From Prorocentrum cordatum (lineage: Eukaryota; Sar; Dinophyceae; Prorocentrales; Prorocentraceae), in NCBI GenBank assembly GCA_963575745.1, contig CAUYUJ010011262.1:1-23887 (forward strand): a stretch of 23,887 nucleotides of DNA, given 5' to 3'. Every line of letters begins with the position of its first letter. Within the stretch, counting starts at the first letter, position 1. The position numbers and the translations under genes were made by a program. Positions 18,053 through 23,887 of this stretch are shown piece after piece. The notes below the pieces were generated by a model. It did not search any database. It worked only from the letters and a program-made list of their open reading frames with translations, and was not told the DNA's origin.

Positions 18053-18788
18053 CTTTTTCTTTTCCGTCGAAAGTCCGCCTGTAGGAGGACACGCCCGACC
18101 TAACCGCAGTGCAACGGAGACAGTCGGGGCTCAAGAGACGGGGGCCAATGCAATCGGGGGTCATCCATAGCGCCAGATTTTGCAGGATTTTGCAGAGCCT
18201 GACTGACCTAGGGGCTACATGGACCCGGGTCAGTGGATCCCCGAGACAGGATTTGAGCAACATGAGACAACATATAGAAGGATATGCAGCCCAGCAGGAG
18301 ACTCCACAGCCTGTCGCCCCCAGGGGGGCCAGCGGATTTGTTTTGCCTCCAGGGAGATTCTCGCCGCCAGGATCGGTGTCCAAATTCTGGTCACAACCGA
18401 TCCCTTGACAGGTCCAAGGATCGGGGAGGAAGGTTTCCGGAGGTCCCCAGAGGGCCTCGGAGGTTTGCGTTGCCTGCTCCACCGCTCTCCACCTGCTCGT
18501 GCGCAGCAACTTTTGGTGGCGTGCTCAGGTTCATGGGCTCAGTAAGCTCGCGTCTTCCGCACACCCGTGTCGCCGTAGTACGCGTGGGTGCTGGGGCCGA
18601 CGCGCACCCGGCTGCACACAGGCACGCTCGGCTACGCGCGTGCGCACAGACTGGCGCACACAGCGCACGCCTGCAGCCGCCGCATGCACGCGCGCGCGTC
18701 CGCACGTGGCCGCCTCGGCTCAGAGTTTGGGCGAGCCGTGGGCTGCAGCGCGCCACCTCCGAGAGGCGCCTGCGGCGGGTGGCCGCCG
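18053..18788 (+). other. Region upstream of the SET gene
   Basis: No separate gene recognised. The last 200 bp are CpG-rich and open in all frames, so the SET frame reads back to 18588 as a His/Arg/Ala-rich stretch that I do not trust. Dinoflagellate transcripts receive a trans-spliced leader at an AG. Several AGs lie in this region, but none stands out. No TATA-like element was looked for, since such genes generally lack one. Confidence 0.45.
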
Positions 18789-21700
18789 ATGCGGGCGCAG
18801 GGCGAGCGGGCCGACCCGGGCGGCTACGACCTCGCGTCCCTGGCCGCGCTGCGCCTCGGCGACCCCGCCGGGGTGCCCGAGTTTGTGGGGCCCGTGGAGG
18901 CCGCCTTCGTGGCCGGCAAGGGGCGGGGCCTGGTGGCGGCGCGGGACTGCGAGCCGGGAGAGCTGCTCCTCGTGAACAGGCCGCTGCGGTGGCCACTCTC
19001 CCGGGAGCCTCGTGTGCCCTCGCGGCTCCGCCTCGGGTCAGTGTCGTTTCTCCGATCCCCATCCCCATCCCCATCCACATCGAGAGCCCCACCAAATTAC
19101 CCCCTTTAGTTGGGGATGCACCCCTCGCAACCCGAAGGGAACGGCCCATATCCCCATCCATGGGGGTAAATCGGCCAGTGGGGCCCAGGCCACGCCGCTG
19201 GGGATGGGCATCGGATAAACGGTACTCATTGGGGGTGCACTCACGTCGATTAGGGCCTGGTAGTTGATGAGATGGCGCCGATGTAGCGTCGAGCAGCGCC
19301 GACTGCCAAAGATTTGGCGTCGATTGGCGCCGGTGCGCAAGGGCCAACTAGACGGTGTGGGAGGCTCCCAGGAGCTGCCACAGAAGGCCGGGTGCTGCCA
19401 GGGGTTGTCCTGGCCCAGGGTGTCCCCAGTTCTTTCGGGCCTTTGTGGAGCTCGGCTCCCGGGGCAACGCTATAGGTAGGGATAGGTTTGGGGGGCACGC
19501 ATCGACCCCCGACAGTCCATTCATCGCCCTCAGGGGCCCGATGGGCCCGCCCCTCCCACCAGGAGCCTGCGGATTCGCTATCGGGGGCCTGTCGCCGATC
19601 TATCGGTGATGTATCGCCGATTCCAGGTCGATGCCACCCCCCCCCCCAAAGAGGCGGTCCTCCCCTGGCGTTCCCCCTCGGGCGCCCTCTGGGCCTCGCG
19701 AGGGGTGCTCTCCGGACGGGCCCAGGATCGAGGTGCATCCGTTCCAAAGCGTTCTGTAACGCTCTTAGAGCGTCCCCGAACGCTCTGAAACGGCCACGGC
19801 GCCCGATACAGCTTCCGAACCCGCCGACCCTCAGAGATTCTCGATTTGTACATGGATCCGATTTTCTTTCGATACTGCCTTCCCAGGTCGCCGGCGTTTT
19901 TTTTTGTTGTTTGCAACGTCGACCCCCAGAGGTCTGGACCCCTTCCTGGGACCAGTTTTCCATCCTGGGTCGTTTACTATAATTAGGTCCCCCGGCCCGG
20001 CAAGGGCCCCCGGAGGCCGAGAACAGCGACAATCCCCCCGTCGTGATTTTTCCGCGACGCGAGGGGGTCTGGATTCGTCTCGGCTCTTGAGGCCGTGGGT
20101 CGGAGAATCGCTCCGCATCGCCGATGCATCGGTGATGCGGCTCGCCGTGGAGCCCGATGTCCTCCACGTGGACGTCGCCGACGCATCGCCGACGTCGCCA
20201 ATGCATCGTCGATGCATCTCACAGCGCGTGAGAGTGACCCTTCGCCGGAGTGACCTTTGTGCGGGCTCACTGGGGTCTCCAGGACCGCTGAGCGCGATGC
20301 GATAGGGGTCGCTTGCGCCCCTGGAGTTGGCCACCCTGCGCCCCCTTCAGTCCGCGCACTGAAGGTCACTCTTACCCAGGGTCGTTCTTGCGTGTCGCCG
20401 AGTATCGTCGGTGCGACGCGATGCTCCGACCCCTTCTGCTCGGACCCCATTTGTCTAGGCCTCCTAGATGGGGTCGGAGTAGATGGTGTCGGAGGATCGC
20501 AACGCATCGCCGATGCATCGCCGATGCGGCTCGATGTGCAGCCCGATTTGCTTCACGTCGACGTCGCCGACGCACCGCCGACGTCGACGATGCATCGCCA
20601 GTGCATCGCCGATGCATCGCCGATGCATCGCCGATGCATCGCCGATGTATCGGCGATGCGGCGCGACCCTCCGACCCCATCTACTCCGACCCCACCCAGG
20701 AGGCCTCTAATTTGGGAGGCCTTCGGTGGGGGCCTTCGTCGGAGCTCCCGGGGGGGACGCCCGCGGCGGACCGGGAGCGCCGTCTGGCAGCACAGCGCGC
20801 GGTTGAGGCCCCTCGCGGTGGGCCCCGCCGCGTCGCTCCTGCGGGGCACGCTGCGGGCGCTGGCCGGGTGCTCGGAGGAGGAGCGCGAGGCCGGCGGGCG
20901 GAAAGCGCGGCCGGTGCCCCCTGTCGAGGAGGAGGGCGGAGGGCGGGAGGAGGAGCGAGGAGGGAGGAGGAGGGAGGAGGAGGGAGGAGGGAGGAGGGAG
21001 GAGGGAGGAGGGAGGAGGGAGGAGGGCGAGCGCGAGGCCTTCTTCGCGCTCTGCGACGGCACGCGGACGCCGCCCCGCCTGCCGCGCCTCCGCGCGCGCC
21101 CGCGCGCGGAGGGCGCGGGCGAGCAGCGGGGAAGAGGAAGCCCCGGTCGCGTCGTATGGACGCCAGCGGCGACCCTGCCGCGGGCGCTCGAGGTTGAGCG
21201 CCGCGAGTGGCCCAGGATCTCGGAGGAGGAGTGGGGCACAGCGGGGGCCCATGCCCAGAAGCACCCTGCTTGCCTCCAGGGTGCCCTGGGTTTCTTGGGG
21301 TTTCGATGGTTGTGCTGTGGACGGCGTGGCGTTCCGACACCAAAAATCACTGGACGCCCTGGGTTCTCAGGGTTGGGTTTCTTGTGGAACGTTTCTTGTA
21401 GACGGGCCCCTACTGTACCCATACCGCTGCCCTTCCTTCGTCTTCGCCTTTTTCGGTCTTCTCGGAGGCCCTTGTCGCCACCGCTGGATCCACCTCGAAT
21501 TGCTGTACAGAAGACACCCCGGGAGAGGTCCCGGGAGTAGTGGTATCGCTCTCTTTGTTGATTTCCCCAGCATCGGCCAATGAGGGACGATCTGGCGATC
21601 GACACGCCGCCGAGCGTTCCAGGCGGAGCGGTGCGTGCGCGCGGTGTCAAGGGCCGATGCCGCGGTCGTCACGACGCGGACCTGCCGCGCAAACCTCCGG

Positions 21701-23887
21701 AGGTCTGCGCGGGCTGGCTCAGATCGGCGCTGGGTCCAGTAGGGGGCCACATGCGAACCCTACCCCTACCCCCCACGAGTTCTGAGGGGGAGGGTGGGGT
21801 TCACCTCAGAAATCGTGGGGGGGTAGGGGTAGGGTTCGCATGTGGCCCCCTATCCATGGGGGCCGAGCGCCAGTCCGAGGGCTCCGCGCGGACCCTCGGC
21901 AGCTCGTGCTCGTGACGTGTTTTTCTCTTCCCCCAGACGAGGGCGCGCGCGGCCGCGCCGCCCGGCACCGTGCAGGCCATCCTGGACGCCAACGCCCACA
22001 AGCTCGACTCGCCGGGGCCCGGGGCGCCGCGGCCGCCCAGCGAGGCGGCGGGCTCCGGGCTGTTCCTGCTGGGCTCCCTGGTGAACCACTCGTGCAGGTC
22101 AGGAGGAGGAGGAGGAGGAGGAGGAGGGTAGGAGGAGAGAGGAGGAGGAGAGGGAGGAGGAGGGAGCGTGGGCCATGACATTTCCCAGATCTTATGGCGC
22201 CTCTTCTTGTTTCATTGCGTCCCTGGCCCCCCCGCTGGGCCGCGCACACGCCGCCGGTCATGATTTGCACCCCCCCTCTTGGACCCCCCCCCTCTTGGCC
22301 GCTCCCGAAGTAAGAAAAGGTACCCATACCGCTGCCCCTCCTTCGTTTTTCGCCTTTCTGGGCCTCCTGGGGGGCCCTCGTCGCCAGCGCCGGGTTCCCC
22401 TCGAGACCCTGGTCAGAGCGCGCCCCAGGAGAGGTCCGGGGAGTAGTGGTAGCGGTGCCTTTTGGTCTCCCCAGCAGGCCCTCCGCGGCCAGGGTGTTCT
22501 TGGGGGACACGATGTTCGTGCGTGCGGCGCGGCGCCTGCAGAAGGGCGACGAGATCACGGACAGCTACGTGTCGGTGATGCAGCCCGCCTTTGAGCGTCG
22601 CGCCGCTCTCGAGGCGCGGTTTGGGTTCCGCATCGCCGACGACCGCTGCCTGGTCGAGGACGCCCTGCTCCCGGAGCCCGTCGCGCAGCCCCTCCTCGCG
22701 AGGCTGGACGGCGCGGCCGACCTCCATCGATGAGCCTCAGGACGCGCGTTAGCCAAATGTGTGTGTGTGTGTGTGTGTTTGTGTGTTTGTGTTTCCCCGT
22801 CCAGCTCCGCTGATAGCGCGCAGCCCGCGTCGGACCTCATGACGCCGCCCGCGTCGCATCGAAGCGCCTCGGTGGACCGGCACACGTCGGCGCTGGCGCG
22901 CGTTCTGAGGATCCTCGGCTCCAGCAGTTTGCCCAGCTCGCCGCCGACGTGGAGCAACTCGCCTGGGACCGCGTGGCGCTGCTGGGCGCCGGAGCCGTGC
23001 CCGCGGCGGCCGAGGAGGCGGCCGGCAGGCTGGGGCCAGGCGTCGCGTGGATGCTCTGCGGGGCGTTCATGCCTGCGTTCGTGGGCCTGGCCGTGCTCGC
23101 GGAGCAGGAGTTCAGAGGAGGAAGAAGCCATACCGCTACCTTCCGCCCGTTTTCCCCTTTTGGGGGCCTCCTGGGAGGCCCTTGTCGCCACCGCTGGATC
23201 CGCTTCGAAATCCTGGTCAGAGCGCGCCCCAGGAGAGGTCTGGGGAGTGGCGGTGTCGGTGCCTTTTGGTCTCGCCAGGAGTGCCTCCACGAGCGGGCCG
23301 CCCGCGCCTACAGCCGCTGCTGCTGCTTCATGGAGGAGCTCGCGCCGCACAGCGCGTACCACTCGGAGTGGGCCCTCGCGGCCCTGCGCGCCGCCCGGGC
23401 GGCCTCGCTGCCGCTGGGCCCCTTCGTGCAGTACGCGCGCAGGGTCCTCCGCTGCCGCCACGGCCCCGGCGCGCTCGACGTGGCAGCGGCGCGCGGGGGC
23501 GGCCTCCCGACGGCGGCGGAGCTGGCGGCCGAGCCCGGCGAGTCGCCGCTGCCCCCAGGCGCCCTGGCCTGCGAGGTGACGCGGCGGCCGGACGCCCTCC
23601 ACGTGTCTGTGGGCACCGGGGAGGCCGAGTCAGCGGAGGAGGTGCAGGTGCTCGTCAGCGCCCTGGTCCGCCAGCCACCGCGAGGGCCCACGGGGCCCAG
23701 TTGCAGTTGCACGCGTAGAGCCTTCCTGAGGGGAGGCCGCGCACCGTACAAGAGGGCCAGGAGCCGGCGGACGTTGACAGCCGCTCTGGCCCGAATGGGC
23801 CTCAGGTCGTGTGGTAGGCCATACAGTGCTCCTCCTCCTCCTCCTCCTCCTCCTCCACCTCCTCCTCCTCCTCCGCCTCCTCCTCCT
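18789..23887 (+). CDS. SET-domain protein (likely lysine methyltransferase), split gene, 3' end outside the window
   Basis: A multi-exon gene. Exons by frame and splice signal are 18789-18979, 20808-20889, 21037 to about 21215-21240, about 21937-22097, 22478 to about 22718, about 22910-23107 and 23279 to the edge. Exon 1 holds the SET start (GKGRGLVAARDCEPGELLL). Exon 2 continues it (RPLAVGPAASLL, then EEEREA), and exon 3 starts FFALCDGTRTPP. Exon 4 has LGSLVNHSC (the NHS motif that binds S-adenosylmethionine). Exon 5 has FLGDTMFVRAA, GDEITDSYV (with the usual active-site Tyr) and ARFGFRIADDRC. Exons 6-7 look like a helical C-terminal region, as in SMYD-type proteins. The post-SET part keeps one Cys where SMYD proteins have several. 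The substrate cannot be told. The start ATG (18789) is the most likely choice; an upstream ATG at 18588 is in frame. Beyond about 23700 the frame is Arg- then Pro-rich and may be intron or non-coding. Confidence 0.78.
19052..19214. mobile_element. Foldback element in intron 1
   Basis: The left end CCGATCCCCATCCCCA (19052) is an inverted copy of the right end TGGGGATGGGCATCGG (to 19214). GCCCCAC pairs with GTGGGGC further in, and TTACCCCC with GGGGGTAA near the middle. It is an imperfect long hairpin of about 163 bp without coding capacity. Confidence 0.62.
19215..20094. other. Rest of intron 1, no gene recognised
   Basis: Frames of up to 318 codons are open on the minus strand, but they lack any motif I recognise and cross the repeats. 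Small inverted pieces occur (GGCGCCGATG near 19273 and CATTGGCGCC-like near 19324). A T10 run lies near 19900. Confidence 0.5.
20095..20436. mobile_element. Foldback element of the GGGGTCGGAG family, copy 1
   Basis: The left part GGGTCGGAGAATCGC (20097) pairs imperfectly with GCGATGCTCCGACCCC near 20418-20433. The segment 20101-20218 is a close copy of 20491-20608. It is the more diverged of the two copies. Confidence 0.55.
20449..20711. mobile_element. Foldback element of the GGGGTCGGAG family, copy 2
   Basis: Arms of about 75 bp are inverted copies of one another. AGGCCTCCTAGATGGGGTC (20457) and TGGGGTCGGAGTAGATGG (20470) match the reverse of 20670-20705 with few changes; one 24-bp stretch has a single mismatch. 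The middle holds 11-bp GATGCATCGCC repeats (about 20590-20660). It is a MITE-like element lying in intron 1. Confidence 0.75.
20890..21036 (+). other. SET gene intron 2, GC-AG, 147 nt, 12-bp direct repeat at its ends
   Basis: GAGCGCGAGGCC occurs at 20881-20892 and again at 21028-21039. Splicing GAG|GCC to GAG|GCC removes exactly 147 nt and joins EEEREA to FFALCDGT. The interior is GGAGG repeat. It has no stop in frame, so the unspliced form would add 49 residues (Gly/Glu/Arg). GC donor use is known in dinoflagellates. Confidence 0.75.
21411..21570 (+). mobile_element. Introner-like element, copy I
   Basis: It runs from TACCCATACCGCTGCCC to GATTTCCCCAG. It shares with copies II and III, in order, ATACCGCTGCCCTTCC, TTCGCCTTTTT, GAGGCCCTTGTCGCC, ACCGCTGGATCC, GGGAGAGGTC, GAGTAGTGGTATCG and the closing CCCCAG acceptor. 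It is the most diverged of the three. Confidence 0.8.
21740..21852. mobile_element. Near-perfect 113-nt foldback element flanked by TA
   Basis: The left arm 21740-21778 (starting TAGGGGGCCACATGCG) and the right arm 21813-21852 (ending CGCATGTGGCCCCCTA) pair with only one bulged base. TTCTGAGG and CCTCAGAA (21780-21787 and 21804-21811) extend the hairpin, leaving a loop of about 16 nt. TA at each end fits the target site of Tc1/mariner-type MITEs. The arms carry CCCTACCCCTACCCC, a telomere-like C-rich run. Confidence 0.85.
22098..22477 (+). other. SET gene intron, GT-AG, 380 nt
   Basis: The donor is TGCAG|GTCAGG right after the NHSC codons and the acceptor is CCAGCAG|GCC. The join AG|G gives Arg and the next exon runs PSAARVFLGDTMFVRAA. 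The intron has a GGA repeat at its 5' end (22101-22170), C-rich sequence, and an introner copy up to the acceptor. Confidence 0.85.
22321..22477 (+). mobile_element. Introner-like element, copy II
   Basis: It runs from TACCCATACCGCTGCCCC to GGTCTCCCCAG (22474). It shares TTCGCCTTT, GGGCCTCCTGGGGGGCCC, CTGGTCAGAGCGCGCCCC, AGGAGAGGTC, GAGTAGTGGTAGCGGTGCC and TTTTGGTCTC with copy III. The inverted ends are ACCGCTGCC and GGTAGCGGT, with one mismatch. Confidence 0.83.
22719..22909 (+). other. SET gene intron, boundaries approximate, with GT repeat
   Basis: The exon 5 frame meets a TGA at 22731, and the next recognisable coding (DPRLQQFAQLAADVEQL) is in another frame from about 22910, so an intron is needed. 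GCC|GAC at 22719 with CTGAG|GAT at 22909 would fit phase 0 with a GA donor, but this is a guess. A GT repeat lies at 22759-22795. The alternative is that the protein ends at 22733. Confidence 0.5.
23108..23278 (+). other. SET gene intron, GA-AG, 171 nt, made almost wholly of introner copy III
   Basis: CAGGAGT stands at 23105-23111 and again at 23276-23282. Removing 171 nt between CAG|GAG and CAG|GAG keeps the frame and joins VLAEQ to ECLHERAARAYSR. The donor dinucleotide would be GA. The intron has no stop in frame and its length is a multiple of three, so retention would add 57 residues. Confidence 0.75.
23127..23278 (+). mobile_element. Introner-like element, copy III
   Basis: It runs from CCATACCGCTACCTTCC to TTTTGGTCTCGCCAG. 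It is closest to copy II in its second half (CTGGTCAGAGCGCGCCCC, AGGAGAGGTCTGGGG) and to copy I in CCCTTGTCGCCACCGCTGG. It fills all but 19 nt of the intron. Confidence 0.83.
23828..23887. repeat. CTC/TCC microsatellite at the right edge
   Basis: About 60 bp of CTC repeat run off the window. In the SET frame they read as Pro codons. Such GGA/TCC tracts also occur in introns of this gene, so this may be intron or 3' UTR. Confidence 0.85.

Larger units (their letters stand above)
18980..20807 (+). other. SET gene intron 1, GC-AG, 1,828 nt
   Basis: The donor is AACAG|GCCGCT and the acceptor is TTGAG|GCCCCT. The join is in phase (AG|G, Arg) and gives LLLVNR followed by PLAVGPA, as expected within a SET domain. 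The two ends look alike (AGGCCgCTgCGGTGG and AGGCCcCTcGCGGTGG), like a duplicated site. A GT donor at 19037 joined to AG at 20795 or 20807 is the alternative. The intron contains several foldback elements. Confidence 0.7.
21216..21936 (+). other. SET gene intron region 3, boundaries unresolved
   Basis: Exon 3 coding is convincing up to about WPRISEEEW (21234). The acceptor TTCCCCCAG|ACG at 21936 is good, with GACGAG|GG at 21941 possible. Donors could be CCCAG|GATC (21216), GAG|GAG (21226 or 21229) or one further right. The region contains an introner copy (21411-21570), a stretch 21571-21735 that could be an extra exon, and a foldback element (21740-21852). One intron with nested insertions or two introns are both possible. 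Confidence 0.5.

Noticed and set aside
19250-20206. 318-codon minus-strand frame opposite intron 1
   Set aside because: GC-rich DNA with foldback repeats gives long chance frames; no known motif is seen, and it lies inside an intron of the SET gene.
22565-23602. 345-codon minus-strand frame opposite the SET exons
   Set aside because: It is the antisense shadow of exons 5-7, and it covers an introner and a GT repeat.

Overview
The window looks like nuclear DNA of a dinoflagellate. It is GC- and CpG-rich and packed with tandem and foldback repeats. It carries a LINE whose ORF1 zinc-ribbon protein and RNase H plus Cys-rich tail look like dinoflagellate LINEs, and a split gene whose introns have GC, GA and GT donors with the AG|G signature at both ends. 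The species cannot be told from the sequence. No rRNA, tRNA or CRISPR array was seen.

Layout. (1) 1-6766, minus strand: a nearly complete non-LTR retrotransposon. It encodes ORF1 (zinc ribbon plus coiled coil) and an ORF2 with AP-like endonuclease, reverse transcriptase, zinc knuckle and RNase H. ORF2 is interrupted by one apparent 1-nt frameshift (about 3305-3308) and one in-frame TGA (1743-1745). The element lies between GGA/TCC microsatellites on both sides. (2) 6766-7760: about 1 kb of GGA then GAT trinucleotide repeat. (3) 8560-18055: a satellite mosaic without a convincing gene. I separate families A (75-bp unit), B (64 bp, related to A), C (90 bp, 12 units), D (short GGCACGTCCC-like repeats), E (dispersed element of about 280-350 bp, usually next to D), F (42 bp) and G (about 100 bp, two copies), plus a foldback element inserted in an F array. 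(4) 18789 to the window end, plus strand: a SET-domain protein gene in about seven exons, running off the right edge.

The most interesting part is the SET gene. Three of its introns contain copies of the same sequence of about 150-160 bp, whose 3' end supplies the splice acceptor and whose ends carry a short inverted repeat. These are introner-like elements, that is, mobile DNA that makes introns. A small hairpin within them is kept in all three copies despite base changes on both sides. Other introns hold foldback elements, including a nearly perfect 113-nt hairpin flanked by TA.

The retrotransposon proteins would together carry out target-primed reverse transcription. The SET gene is the only likely host gene seen. 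Exon limits were worked out by eye from reading frame, splice signals and family resemblance. Four introns (18980-20807, 20890-21036, 22098-22477, 23108-23278) are well supported; two (about 21216-21936 and 22719-22909) have unresolved boundaries.
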